DNA of 42,901 nt from JBBRXZ01 sp038232415 (GTDB taxonomy: Bacteria > Patescibacteriota > Saccharimonadia > Saccharimonadales > UBA4665), in assembly GCA_038232415.1 (NCBI GenBank), contig JBBSHY010000004.1, positions 1 through 42,901 on the forward strand, written 5' to 3'. Position numbers and translations under genes: made by a program. Shown piece after piece: positions 15,758 to 25,035 of this stretch. Under the pieces are notes generated by a model. That model saw only the letters and a list, made by a program, of their open reading frames with translations, had not been told where the DNA came from and did not search any database. Each line of letters starts with the position of its first letter. Position 1 is the first letter of the stretch.

Positions 15758-16876
15758 ATGTTCAATTTCCGTAAGGTATACGAGGGGCGCGAAGTTGCAA
15801 TTACCGTTAAAACTGAAACCTTTGTCCGGCTAGCGGTTCTCAGCATCCTAACGCTCGGATTGGTCTTGGCTGCCAGTAAGGCCCAGCACGCTTTGTTACT
15901 CATTTTTACGGCTTTCTTTCTGACCTTAGCGCTAAATGCTCCGGTTCATTGGCTGAGTAATAAGCTGCCCGGCAAAAGCCGCGGCAGCCGGTCTTTAGCC
16001 ACCAGCCTGTCTTTTTTATTGGTTATTTTGCTGATTGGCGGATTTATAGCCAGCATAGCACCTTCTTTAGCCCGCCAGACCGAGGGTTTTGTAAGTGCTG
16101 CGCCGGGCCTGGTCAAGGACTTTCGAAGTCAGGACAGCCAGACGGGACGTTTCATACGCCAGCATCATTTAGAGAAACAAGTTAATACTTTCTCAAACCA
16201 GTTATCCGACAGGTTAAAGCATCTTGGCGGAACAGCTTTTTCAACGGTGGGGCGAATCAGTAATAGCGTCTTCTCGCTACTGACCATCCTGGTACTTACT
16301 TTTATGATGCTCGTCGAAGGCCCCAGCTGGGTGACTTTTATCCGTGAAGTAATACCGGATCGCCAGCACAAACGGGCTGACCGCCTGGCCAGGGAAATGT
16401 ACAGAGTCATTAAGGGATTCGTCAACGGTCAGGTAACGCTAGCCGCAATAGCTGCGGTCTTGATTATGCCGGCGGTGTTACTGCTTCACATAAGCTATCC
16501 GATTGCATTGATGGTCATTATCTTTATCTGCGGCTTGATCCCATTGGTCGGCCATACTATCGGGGCTATTATCATCACGGCGGTTGCGCTGTTCCATTCT
16601 TCCAGCGCCGCAATTATTATCCTGGCATATTATATCTTCTACCAGCAGGTGGAGAATTACCTGGTACAGCCGCGTATCCAAGCCAATTCCACTAATATGT
16701 CGCCTCTAACCGTCTTCGCTTCAGTAATTATAGGTGTCAGCTTTGGCGGCTTATTTGGCGGTTTGGTAGCGATTCCAGCCGCCGGCTGCATACGTATCGT
16801 AATCCTGGAATACTTGCGCCAGGAGAAGATTATAGATACTCCCACCTTCAAGGAAGCTACAACCGAACCCAAATAG
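15758..16876 (+). CDS. PerM/AI-2E-family transporter
   Basis: This is an integral membrane protein of 372 aa with about eight hydrophobic segments. Family features are the opening pair of helices, the periplasmic or external domain with LARQTEGFVSAAPGL, and the C-terminal stretch containing YYIFYQQVENYLVQPRI. Members of the family export AI-2 or small molecules, or act as Na+/H+ antiporters. The N-terminus is ATG at 15758. The 3' end overlaps the convergent cysS gene by 20 bp. Confidence 0.88.
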   Translation: MFNFRKVYEGREVAITVKTETFVRLAVLSILTLGLVLAASKAQHALLLIFTAFFLTLALNAPVHWLSNKLPGKSRGSRSLATSLSFLLVILLIGGFIASIAPSLARQTEGFVSAAPGLVKDFRSQDSQTGRFIRQHHLEKQVNTFSNQLSDRLKHLGGTAFSTVGRISNSVFSLLTILVLTFMMLVEGPSWVTFIREVIPDRQHKRADRLAREMYRVIKGFVNGQVTLAAIAAVLIMPAVLLLHISYPIALMVIIFICGLIPLVGHTIGAIIITAVALFHSSSAAIIILAYYIFYQQVENYLVQPRIQANSTNMSPLTVFASVIIGVSFGGLFGGLVAIPAAGCIRIVILEYLRQEKIIDTPTFKEATTEPK

Positions 16877-18245
16877 CGCCTTGCGGAGTATCCCGCAACC
16901 CAATTCCCTCTTGTGTCAGCTGGTCCCGCAGCTCATCGGACTTTGCCCAATCCCCATTGGCTCTGGCTTTTTTACGCTGCACAATAAGGTTTTTTTGCGG
17001 TTCTGTAATGTCTTGGCGGCCACTTAGACCTATTCCAAAAAGGTCTTCAATAATCGGGATTGCTTTAGAAACGGCTGCCGAATCGGCTCCAAACTCTTCA
17101 ACGCGGTTAATCATGCCGTTAAATATTGCCAGGGCGGCCGGTGTCTTTAAATCGTCCAGCACATCGTCTTTAAAAGCCCTCAGCGCTTCAGTATAGTCTG
17201 CAGTAAGTTTCTCCGAGCTAAGTGACTGAAACTGAAGATCTGTCCAGGCATAAAAATTTTTCAATGTATTGTGGCTGGCTTCCAGGCTTTCCCAGCTGAA
17301 TTTTGATTGGCTGCGATAATGAGATTCAAGCACGTGCAATCGGACTGCGCCCGGTGAAATACCTTTTTTTACAATTTCTTGCAGCCTGATGCCGTTACCT
17401 AAACTTTTAGAAATTTTTTTATCGTTGACCATGACGTGGTTGCCATGCATCCAGTAGTTAGCAAAACGTTTGCCGGTAGCAGCTTCGCTCTGAGCAATTT
17501 CATTAGTATGGTGAACCGGCACGTGATCTATGCCGCCGGTATGAATGTCCAGGGTCTCGCCAAGGTATTTCATGCTCATGGCCGAGCACTCAATATGCCA
17601 GCCGGGGAAACCTTTACCCCAGGGGCTATCCCACTGCATGTCCCGCTGGCGCCCTTTAGGTGAAAATTTCCATAGAGCGAAATCTGCCGGATTGTGCTTT
17701 TGGGCGTTGATGGCCACCCGTGCGCCAGCCTCTTGACCCTCCAGATCAAGCTGCGCAAAGGCGGCGTAACCTTCAAATTTGTTAGTATCATAGTAAACGC
17801 CGTCGTCAATGATGTAAGTAAAGCCTTTTTTTCCCAGTTTTTTAATTAGCTCTAGCTGCTCCGGAATATGATCGGTGGCTTTCACGATGTGGTCCGGCTC
17901 CAGCATATTAAGCTGTTTCATGCCGTTTAAAAAGTCTAGAGTATAGAACTCCGCGACTTCCCAGGCTGTTTTACCTTCGCGTTTAGCCCCTTTTTCCAGC
18001 TTATCCTCGCCGTCGTCAGCGTCACTGGTAAGGTGTCCGACGTCGGTGATGTTCATAACCCATTTAGATTGTAACCCAGAGGCTTTTAAGGCCCGAATTA
18101 ACGTGTCCATGCGGATGTAATTAAACCAGTGTCCGATGTGCGCAAAGTCATAAACTGTCGGACCACAGGTGTAGACGGTTATTTGCGGTGGTTTCAGCGG
18201 CTTGATTTCATCAATTTGCCTGGTCAGGGTGTTATAAAGCCTCAT
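16857..18245 (-). CDS. cysS: cysteinyl-tRNA synthetase
   Basis: This is the class I synthetase that charges tRNA-Cys, 462 aa. The HIGH motif is at 36-39 (AHIGHW), KISKS is at 277-281, and the zinc ligands correspond to Cys27, Cys220, His245 and Glu249 in HHTNE. The zinc site is thus complete. Its ATG overlaps the stop of the DHH phosphoesterase gene, so the two are coupled. Confidence 0.96.
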   Translation of the reverse strand: MRLYNTLTRQIDEIKPLKPPQITVYTCGPTVYDFAHIGHWFNYIRMDTLIRALKASGLQSKWVMNITDVGHLTSDADDGEDKLEKGAKREGKTAWEVAEFYTLDFLNGMKQLNMLEPDHIVKATDHIPEQLELIKKLGKKGFTYIIDDGVYYDTNKFEGYAAFAQLDLEGQEAGARVAINAQKHNPADFALWKFSPKGRQRDMQWDSPWGKGFPGWHIECSAMSMKYLGETLDIHTGGIDHVPVHHTNEIAQSEAATGKRFANYWMHGNHVMVNDKKISKSLGNGIRLQEIVKKGISPGAVRLHVLESHYRSQSKFSWESLEASHNTLKNFYAWTDLQFQSLSSEKLTADYTEALRAFKDDVLDDLKTPAALAIFNGMINRVEEFGADSAAVSKAIPIIEDLFGIGLSGRQDITEPQKNLIVQRKKARANGDWAKSDELRDQLTQEGIGLRDTPQGAIWVRL

Positions 18246-19261
18246 TCCGGGCTTACCTTTTTGAGCTTATTGAGCAACTCAGTAGCCTTCTCTATGCATT
18301 CGGCTTTGATGTCGTCATACGAACGGCCGCCTGTGATTTTGAAGCCGCTGGCAAAAGCATGGCCGCCGCCGCCAAAGTTATCGGCAAGCTCGGCCGCGAT
18401 ACCGGCCGCGGGATTACACCGGATAGCAGCCGTGACTTTGCCGTCAGCGTAACTTTTAAATACGATAGCTGTCTCGACACCGCTAGTACTAAGCATGTCG
18501 TTTTGGACAAGCGGTCCGGGATTATAGAGAGGGCTGAATTCGTATATTTCGGATTGGGGCACGGTAACCGTAGCTATTCGGCCGTCAGCTGCAAATTCGG
18601 TGCGTGATATCAGCTCGGCTTTATACCTGAAGATTTCCGGCGGCATTTTGCTGAGTTCACGCCGTTGTTCTTCGAGCTTAGGACGGTTGACACCGGCTTC
18701 AATCATATCGGCTATAATCCTATATGTTTGCGCAGACGCCAGCTGATTGGTAAGTCCCTGGGTATCACCCAGTATGGAAAAGGTTATAAATTCCTGAGCC
18801 GGTACAGACAGCGGCCAGCCGAGTTGTTTGGCGATCAGGTAAATCAATTCACCGGTGGAGGCCCGCTTATGATCGTTAATCATTACTGTAGCGAAAGTTA
18901 TGGTGTTTTCAACCACTTGGTGATGATCGAGCACTATACATGGTTTTGCAGCCAGCCATCCTTGCTGGCCGGATTGGCTAAGACGTTCAAATAAGGTAAT
19001 AGTTGAGGCGTCAACAATTATGCTCAAGTCAAATTGCCGGGGTAAGTCTTTGCTGATACGATCCCAGCCAGCCATGTAGCGCAGATAGGTAGGGATATCG
19101 ACGGCACAATAAAGATAAGGCTGTTTACCGAGATCCCCTAACAGGTGCTCCAGCGCGAGGGCGCTGCCTAAGCTATCGCCATCCGGGTTTTCGGCCTGGA
19201 CAATTACGATTTCCGCGGCATTGTCTACCAGACTCTTGAGCTTTTCCGCTTCGTTATACAT
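18242..19261 (-). CDS. DHH/DHHA1 phosphoesterase, NrnA-like
   Basis: This is a two-domain DHH phosphoesterase of 339 aa. It probably hydrolyses nano-RNA, pAp or a cyclic dinucleotide product. Motif I is AENPDGDS near 38-45, motif II VDAST, motif III LDHHQ, and the DHHA1 domain ends with FGGGGHAFASGF. The usual motif-I His (HxxPDxD) is replaced by Ala, so one metal ligand is missing. It lies between recR and cysS in the minus-strand operon, with a 4-bp overlap to cysS. Confidence 0.88.
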   Translation of the reverse strand: MYNEAEKLKSLVDNAAEIVIVQAENPDGDSLGSALALEHLLGDLGKQPYLYCAVDIPTYLRYMAGWDRISKDLPRQFDLSIIVDASTITLFERLSQSGQQGWLAAKPCIVLDHHQVVENTITFATVMINDHKRASTGELIYLIAKQLGWPLSVPAQEFITFSILGDTQGLTNQLASAQTYRIIADMIEAGVNRPKLEEQRRELSKMPPEIFRYKAELISRTEFAADGRIATVTVPQSEIYEFSPLYNPGPLVQNDMLSTSGVETAIVFKSYADGKVTAAIRCNPAAGIAAELADNFGGGGHAFASGFKITGGRSYDDIKAECIEKATELLNKLKKVSPE

Positions 19262-19268
19262 ATCTATA

Positions 19269-19274
19269 ATTGTA
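19269..19274 (-). promoter_or_regulatory. -10 box of the DHH gene
   Basis: TACAAT on the minus strand is seven bases upstream of the ATG at 19261, suggesting a leaderless internal transcript in the operon. Confidence 0.4.
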
Positions 19275-19298
19275 GATTCTTTAGCTTATATACCCAAA

Positions 19299-19904
19299 TT
19301 AGATGGCCTGGCGGCCTTCCAGGGCGCGGCCTAAGGTCAGCTGGTCGGCATATTCCAGATCCACCCCTACTGATAAACCACGAGCTAAACGAGTTACTTT
19401 AACTTTGCGGCCACCAATCTGTTGCTGGATATAAAGTGCCGTGGATTCCCCTTCAACACTGGCATTGGTTGCCAGAATGACTTCTTTGACCTTGTCTTCG
19501 TCTATGCGGGCTACCAACTCTTTTACGTGCAGTTGCTCCGGCGCGATGCCATCAATAGGCGATATCAGACCGCCCAATACATGGTAAGTACCATCAAATT
19601 GCCCGGTTTTTTCCAAGGCCACCAGATCAAAAGGCTCAGCCACCACCGCTACTAAGGCCTTGTCACGCCGGGGGTCTGTATACAGCTGAGACAACTCCTG
19701 GCCGGCTGGCACCAGTGCGAACGTCCTGGAGCAATAGCCGATACCCTCGCTTAGGGATTGCAAAGCCGCTGCCAGCTTCTGAGGCGAGTCGCTGGAGTGT
19801 CTGAGCAGATAGTAGGCATAGCGTTCAGCCGTGCGAGGACCCACCCCCGGCAGAAGGCCAAAAGCATCAATCAAATCGCTCAGTGCTGGCGGCAGGATTT
19901 GCAT
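19299..19904 (-). CDS. recR: recombination mediator RecR, zinc finger degenerate
   Basis: RecR loads recombinase at gaps with RecF/RecO. It has an N-terminal helix-hairpin-helix (GLLPGVGPRTAERYAYYLL), a central segment, and a Toprim domain with VVAEPFDLVALEKTG and VEGESTALY. Family length is about 200 aa. The zinc-finger region normally has four Cys. Here it reads GYCSRTFALVPAGQELSQLY and only the first Cys (Cys58) remains, so it cannot bind zinc in the usual way. I start at the ATG of 19904, not the TTG three bases earlier. It follows ybaB closely, the classic ybaB-recR pair. Confidence 0.92.
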   Translation of the reverse strand: MQILPPALSDLIDAFGLLPGVGPRTAERYAYYLLRHSSDSPQKLAAALQSLSEGIGYCSRTFALVPAGQELSQLYTDPRRDKALVAVVAEPFDLVALEKTGQFDGTYHVLGGLISPIDGIAPEQLHVKELVARIDEDKVKEVILATNASVEGESTALYIQQQIGGRKVKVTRLARGLSVGVDLEYADQLTLGRALEGRQAI

Positions 19905-19919
19905 CAAAGGAGTTCTGTT

Positions 19920-20213
19920 TTACAACCCTAAGTTGCCCAGAGCACCCATCATTGGTTGCATTTTTTCGGCTGCCACTCGCTGGCTTTCGGCAATAGCTTC
20001 TTTAACGGCGTCTTCAATCCAGCGCTCCAGCTGGCCGATGTCTTTCAGGTCAATATAATCCGGATCTATATGTACCTTTTTAAGTTTTTGCTCACCGGTA
20101 ATCTCCACTTTAACTGCACCATCCCCTTTTTCTACAGTGATGACCAGCTTTTGTAATTCTCCTTGAATTTTCTTGACACGCATCAGCATCTTAGCTTTAT
20201 CAAATCGGCTCAT
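19920..20213 (-). CDS. YbaB/EbfC nucleoid-associated protein
   Basis: This is a 97-aa DNA-binding protein of the YbaB/EbfC family, which binds DNA as a dimer with a tweezer-like shape. The sequence has an N-terminal helix, a beta-hairpin section (VKVEITGEQKLKKVHID), and a C-terminal helix with a glycine/methionine tail. A strong AAAGGAGG Shine-Dalgarno sequence precedes the ATG. It is paired with recR, as in most bacteria. Confidence 0.92.
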   Translation of the reverse strand: MSRFDKAKMLMRVKKIQGELQKLVITVEKGDGAVKVEITGEQKLKKVHIDPDYIDLKDIGQLERWIEDAVKEAIAESQRVAAEKMQPMMGALGNLGL

Positions 20214-20254
20214 TATATCTTCCCTCCTTTATCATGACTTTGATTATAGCAGCG

Positions 20255-21442
20255 CTAGAGCCGGTAGCGAAAGGTAATCTTGGTGGCCTCGTTATGCGGC
20301 CAGGCGATAAAGTAAGCCCGCAGATTATATGCACAGCTGAGGGTGACGGCCAGACTGATTAAACCTATGCCCAAGCCCCTCGCTAGCGGGTTAAGCGGAA
20401 ACACACTAAGCCACTCACGTAACAAGTAAGTGATGCCGGTAGCAGCCGCCATGTACAGCACAGGCACTAGGAGGCTCAAGGCGACAGGACCGCCCAGACC
20501 GATTAGTATAACCCCCAAGCAGAAAAACATGCCCAGCAGACGGCTACGAATAGCTTGACGGTGCCTGGCGTAAAAATAGATGCCGATTACGCAGACTGCC
20601 AGCGTAAAAATATCAAGAATAGGCAAACTGTTGAGCCAGATGTCCGGGTAGCGCGGCCCGCGTATGAACAGATGTACCGGCACAGCCACAAACTGTTTTA
20701 TAAGCGTTGGCGGTGGAGCCAGATGGGACGGTAAGCCCAGCCACTGCAATAATTGGCCGGGGCGGCTAAGGTCAATCAAAAGCAGCGGCAGCCAGATCAA
20801 CCCGGCCATAACGTATGTCAATCGCTGCCATCCTCGTTTAAAATGCTTCCAGGCTCCCTTAAGCAGCGCTCTTTGCAGGTAAGTATTAAGCGCCACGAAC
20901 CATACCATACCCGGTATATATAGCAGCAGGCCGGTAATAAGAATGCTGCCATACCATAGGAGAATTCGCTGGCCGCGCTTCTGCAACAGCAAATGTGCCA
21001 GCAGTAATGTCGGCAAGGCCCACAAATATTGCACGTCAAAACTGGCCAACCGGCTGACGTGCAGCACCCAGGCACTTGTCGCAAACAATAAACTTGTCAG
21101 GACTGCAGTGCGTGTGCTATGCCACGAACGTATTAATAAGGCGAAAGCTCCTATGCTTAAACCTCCAAAGATAGCATTCGGTAAACGGCTCAGCAGCTGG
21201 CCGTGATCCGGAAATAAGTAAAACACCACCGAGCGCAGCAACTTTAGAGGCAAGTCCAAAGGTTGGTTGTAGATACCATGCCATCCCACCGGTGCCGACA
21301 CAGATTTAAGCTCGCTAGCGCTTAAGCCGCCGGTTAAATTCGCTAACTTATAGAGGAGAAGCCAGGTTAAGCTGCCTATGCCTAGTGCTACTACAAGTAC
21401 TGCTCCTTTATGAGCCCATACAGCAGCTCGAAAACTTCTCAT
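20255..21442 (-). CDS. GT39/PMT-like membrane glycosyltransferase
   Basis: This is a polytopic membrane protein of 395 aa with about nine or ten hydrophobic segments. Its N-terminal layout is that of ArnT/PMT-type lipid-linked sugar transferases: a first helix, an external loop (residues about 38-70), and a second helix with LLSRLPNAIFGGL. The usual acidic pair of the first loop seems reduced to SELK. It probably transfers a sugar from a polyprenyl-phosphate carrier. It stands between dnaB and ybaB and has its own -10 box. Confidence 0.7.
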   Translation of the reverse strand: MRSFRAAVWAHKGAVLVVALGIGSLTWLLLYKLANLTGGLSASELKSVSAPVGWHGIYNQPLDLPLKLLRSVVFYLFPDHGQLLSRLPNAIFGGLSIGAFALLIRSWHSTRTAVLTSLLFATSAWVLHVSRLASFDVQYLWALPTLLLAHLLLQKRGQRILLWYGSILITGLLLYIPGMVWFVALNTYLQRALLKGAWKHFKRGWQRLTYVMAGLIWLPLLLIDLSRPGQLLQWLGLPSHLAPPPTLIKQFVAVPVHLFIRGPRYPDIWLNSLPILDIFTLAVCVIGIYFYARHRQAIRSRLLGMFFCLGVILIGLGGPVALSLLVPVLYMAAATGITYLLREWLSVFPLNPLARGLGIGLISLAVTLSCAYNLRAYFIAWPHNEATKITFRYRL

Positions 21443-21448
21443 GCTTTT

Positions 21449-21454
21449 ATTATA
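21449..21454 (-). promoter_or_regulatory. -10 box of the GT39-like gene
   Basis: TATAAT on the minus strand ends six bases before the ATG at 21442, the leaderless pattern. Confidence 0.5.
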
Positions 21455-21474
21455 TCCTGTAGCCCTTATTTACT

Positions 21475-22842
21475 CTAGTCGGTGAAAGGATCCTTGTGGC
21501 GGCTATCAACCGAATGGAAACGTTGTTTTTCGTATTCGAAGTAGAGTTCGACGCCGCCGGTAGGGCCATTGCGGTGCTTTTTAATAAAAATATCAGTCAG
21601 TTTTTTGCGGTCTGTATCAGGATTGTAGTAATCCTCGCGGTAGATAAAAGCCACAACATCGGCATCTTGCTCAATAGAACCGGATTCGCGCAAGTCGGCT
21701 AATTGGGGGATCTGAGGACTGCGGCTTTCGACGGAGCGGCTCAGCTGACTAAGCGCTAAAACCGGCACATTTAACTCGCGCGCCACACCTTTGAGGCCGC
21801 GGGAAATTTCCGATATTTCCTGTACCCGGTTAAACTCACTGCCAAAACGGCTGCCCCCGCTCATCAGCTGAAGGTAGTCCACAATAATCAGCCCGAGCGG
21901 ACGTTGATGGGCCTCCCGGCGCGCTTTGGTACGAAGGTCACTGATGGTGATGCTGGGGCTGTCATCTATAAAGATCTGGGCCTCGCTGAGAGTACCCATA
22001 GCCTGACCGATTTTTTCGAAGTCTGCGTCTGTTAAATTACCGGTTCGGAGTGCCCAGGCATCAACGCCTGACTCCATAGACAATAAGCGGTCGACGAGCT
22101 GTTCTTTACTCATTTCTAAGCTAAAAATAAGTACCGGCTGGTTTGACTGCACGGCTATGTTGTGCGCGAAATTAAGCGCTAACGCCGTTTTGCCCATAGA
22201 TGGGCGGGCGGCCAGGACAACTAAGTCGGACCGCTGAAAGCCGGCCAAGGTATTATCCAGGTCTTTAAAGCCAGTCGGTATACCGCGTATCTTCTGCTTA
22301 TCTTTATGCAGGTCATCCAGCCTGTCAAAACTCTCTGCCAGGATAGCTTCCAGACTTATGACATTCTGCTTAATGTGCTGCTGGCTGACTTCAAACAGGC
22401 GGGTTTCCGCTTCTTCAACAAGCTCGCGCAGCGGCTTTGACTCATCGTAACCCAGGCCGCCTATATGTTTAGAGGCAACAATAAGCCGCCGGCGCATGGC
22501 TTTTTGAGCTACAATATCGGCGTATTGTTCAGCATGGGCGGCTGTCGGCACGAAGTTTGTTAGTTCTGTCAGATAGGAAGGCCCCCCGACGCTGTCTAGG
22601 AAGCCGTTGTTTTTTAAGCGGTCCGACAGGGTAAGCACGTCGATGGCGTGGTGCTGTTCGTATAATTGAATAACAGCTTCGTATATCTTCTGGTGCCGGG
22701 TATCAAAAAAGTCCAGTGCATTTAAACTGTCGGCAATTTTTACAATAGCATCACTGTCTATTAATAAGGCGCCGAGCAAGCTTGCCTCAGCATCGGCGTT
22801 TTGTGGTAGTTGTCCGGTAGTTCCGGATACGGCTGGTTCCAT
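21475..22842 (-). CDS. dnaB: replicative DNA helicase DnaB
   Basis: This is the hexameric replication-fork helicase of about 455 aa. The N-terminal domain (LLGALLIDSDAI) is followed by the RecA-like ATPase with Walker A ARPSMGKTALALN, Walker B LGLIIVDYLQLM, and the arginine-finger region with SGSIEQDADVV. I move the start to the ATG of 22842 because GGGGAG lies seven bases before it. The frame opens with a TTG five codons earlier inside the SD region. Confidence 0.95.
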   Translation of the reverse strand: MEPAVSGTTGQLPQNADAEASLLGALLIDSDAIVKIADSLNALDFFDTRHQKIYEAVIQLYEQHHAIDVLTLSDRLKNNGFLDSVGGPSYLTELTNFVPTAAHAEQYADIVAQKAMRRRLIVASKHIGGLGYDESKPLRELVEEAETRLFEVSQQHIKQNVISLEAILAESFDRLDDLHKDKQKIRGIPTGFKDLDNTLAGFQRSDLVVLAARPSMGKTALALNFAHNIAVQSNQPVLIFSLEMSKEQLVDRLLSMESGVDAWALRTGNLTDADFEKIGQAMGTLSEAQIFIDDSPSITISDLRTKARREAHQRPLGLIIVDYLQLMSGGSRFGSEFNRVQEISEISRGLKGVARELNVPVLALSQLSRSVESRSPQIPQLADLRESGSIEQDADVVAFIYREDYYNPDTDRKKLTDIFIKKHRNGPTGGVELYFEYEKQRFHSVDSRHKDPFTD

Positions 22843-22877
22843 AGTGTCGCTCCCCAAGGCTTCATACCCTTATGTAC

Positions 22878-24344
22878 TTATGATTCTAGCAGCTCAGCAT
22901 CGCCAAATATATTGCTTATGGATGATAGATCGGTCACCGGCGGCGTACCGTTAGACTGTCCTGCAGATATTTTAACTGAGGTATCTTCTGTTTTAAAAGG
23001 GTTTGCAGACTTGTCGACCACAGCTTCAATAGCCACGGTTTCGCCGGTTATTTTAAGGATTGTCTCGGCTAGTTTTTGCTGATTACTGTTCTCCTTAATC
23101 CGTTTCTGGTGAAAAGCGAAAGTAAACGCCAGTTTCAGTTTGCCTTTTTGCGAGAAATCGGCACGAGCCATACGGACCACGCCGTAAAGGGTGTTGTGGC
23201 TAAGTTTTAAAGCCTGTAAAACTTCAGGCCATACGGTTACATCGATTAAAGAAGTACTGGTCTTATTAGACTTAGACTCAGTCGCCTTTGCAGCCGGCTT
23301 TACCGCGGTTTTAACTGGCTCCGGGTTTTGGACTTCTGGCTTTGCAGACTCAACCGCTGAGGCAGAGGGCTGCGACTTATAAGCCTTGGCATTTGCGCGG
23401 AGCAAGATAATTTCAAGAAAGCGTTCCGGATCATGGGATACAGGCACTTCGATCAGCTGGCTGAAGAGCTGGAAGGCGTCTTCGGGTTCTATAACAGACT
23501 CATCTTCAATAACCTGGACACGCAGCGTTTGGCCCAGCCTCTTAGCAATGGCTGCCGCCTGATAGCCTTGGTCATACAATGCCCTTATCGCACTCATGAG
23601 TTCAGCCGGCCCAGAACCGTTCGTTATAAATGCCGCCAGCTCCTGAAGCGTTTCGTTAGGCGGTATACCTAACAGCCGCGTGACAGCAGGCCCTTCAATT
23701 TTAGTTCCCTGGTTTCTGGCCTGATCCAACAGGCTAATGCTGTCGCGAAAGCTACCTTCACCGTGTTCGGCTAGTAGCTCCAGAGCTTCGTCGCTAACAG
23801 TCAGGCCTTCTGACTTGGCAATAGTTCGCAAGAGGTCCATAACTTCTTTTTTTTCAGCCGGCTTAAAACTAAAGCGCTGCGTTCGGCTTACAATGGTATC
23901 AGGCAGTTTGTGGGCATCGGTGGTGGCCAGAATAAAAACAACATGAGCTGGCGGTTCTTCAAGCGTCTTTAGCAAAGCATTGAAAGCTTCCCGGGTCAGC
24001 ATGTGAACTTCATCGATAATGTACACCTTGTACTTAGCGCTGAGGGGCGCCATATAGACTTTATCGCGTAATTCCCTAATCTCATCAATCCGCCGGTTAC
24101 TGGCAGCATCTATTTCTATGATGTCGAGGTGAACGCTATCATCAGTGTAGGGCAAACCGTTAATTTCATGTGCCCAAATTCGGGCAATAGATGTCTTACC
24201 TACGCCCCTGGGCCCTGTAAAGAGATAAGCGTGGCTGATTCGTCCCAGCTTCAGCGCCTGCTTTAAAGTCTGAGTAATATGCTCCTGCCCGATCACCTCG
24301 TCAAGAGACTTTGAACGATACTTTCTGTATAAAGCCTGACCCAT
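22878..24344 (-). CDS. dnaX: DNA polymerase III gamma/tau subunit, zinc module absent
   Basis: This is the clamp-loader ATPase, 488 aa. Walker A is GPRGVGKT (44-51), Walker B YIIDEVHML, and sensor 1 ATTDAHKLPDTIVSRTQRF. The usual cysteine-rich zinc module between Walker A and IEIDAASN is missing: the connection is AHEINGLPYTDDS and no Cys appears in it. The C-terminal third is proline/alanine- and lysine-rich, followed by a compact tau-like domain. It heads the minus-strand replication operon. Confidence 0.95.
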   Translation of the reverse strand: MGQALYRKYRSKSLDEVIGQEHITQTLKQALKLGRISHAYLFTGPRGVGKTSIARIWAHEINGLPYTDDSVHLDIIEIDAASNRRIDEIRELRDKVYMAPLSAKYKVYIIDEVHMLTREAFNALLKTLEEPPAHVVFILATTDAHKLPDTIVSRTQRFSFKPAEKKEVMDLLRTIAKSEGLTVSDEALELLAEHGEGSFRDSISLLDQARNQGTKIEGPAVTRLLGIPPNETLQELAAFITNGSGPAELMSAIRALYDQGYQAAAIAKRLGQTLRVQVIEDESVIEPEDAFQLFSQLIEVPVSHDPERFLEIILLRANAKAYKSQPSASAVESAKPEVQNPEPVKTAVKPAAKATESKSNKTSTSLIDVTVWPEVLQALKLSHNTLYGVVRMARADFSQKGKLKLAFTFAFHQKRIKENSNQQKLAETILKITGETVAIEAVVDKSANPFKTEDTSVKISAGQSNGTPPVTDLSSISNIFGDAELLES

Positions 24345-24353
24345 ATTTACACT

Positions 24354-24359
24354 ATTATA
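24354..24359 (-). promoter_or_regulatory. -10 box of dnaX
   Basis: TATAAT on the minus strand lies nine bases before the ATG at 24344, so the leader would be at most a few bases. Confidence 0.5.
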
Positions 24360-24413
24360 CTAGCTTTGTCGGCCGTCGCCTGTTGTGCTTATTGCTGCCG
24401 GTACTATTAACGA

Positions 24414-24923
24414 TTAAAGCGCGGCTTCGAGGGCAGCCCATTCAGCGGCAGAGTCGTCTTCGGGAACATTGATGCTGACCTGATCGCCTGGCTTGGCCTT
24501 GAAATAGGTTACACTGGCGAGGAGCACACGAAGTTTCTTGCCGTTTACGTCAACAAAATAATGGCCATTTTCGAGAATTAAAGTTCCTACTACTTGTTTG
24601 CGCGGGATTGGGCCAATCTGCTTGTAAAGAAAAGCGCCGTCTTCAGCTATGGTTAGTTTGAGAATGTCACCCTGAACGAGTTTTGACTTACTGGCATAAT
24701 TAGCCGGCACGGGATAAATCTTACCGTCGGAACCAACCATGTTTTGCCCGTCAAAGACACCTTCAATAACCTTACCCAGAGTTTCTTCTCTGGCAACAGG
24801 CGCAACCCTATCGTCATCGCCGACTAAGCTGATTAATAGCTCAGTGGCCGCGGCCAGGCTGGTTGAGGCCTCTTGAATCAAAGCTCTGAGGCGTTTTACT
24901 TGTTTGTCTGGAACATCTGCCAT
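24414..24923 (-). CDS. conserved CPR-type protein of unknown function
   Basis: This is a 169-aa soluble protein. Residues 1-35 form a helix with small residues. The central part (VFDGQNMVGSDGKIYPVPANYASKSKLVQGD) looks like a small beta-barrel, then IGPIPRKQVVGTLI and LRVLLASVTYFKAKPGDQV form more strands, ending in an acidic tail. No catalytic motif is visible. It lies downstream of rplL in the same direction, and I believe related proteins occur in other Saccharibacteria. An RNA- or ribosome-linked role is possible but unproven. AGGAGG lies about 45 bases upstream of the start, separated by a short hairpin (AAGTGT/ACACTT). Confidence 0.55.
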   Translation of the reverse strand: MADVPDKQVKRLRALIQEASTSLAAATELLISLVGDDDRVAPVAREETLGKVIEGVFDGQNMVGSDGKIYPVPANYASKSKLVQGDILKLTIAEDGAFLYKQIGPIPRKQVVGTLILENGHYFVDVNGKKLRVLLASVTYFKAKPGDQVSINVPEDDSAAEWAALEAAL

Positions 24924-25035
24924 CTTGTCTGTCTCTCTTGGGTAAGTGTTTATTGTTACACTTTCCTCCTAAAAATATCACGAAGTTCTGCTCAAGTCAA
25001 AAAAACCTGGCTAACTGTGGATAAATAACCGTAAA

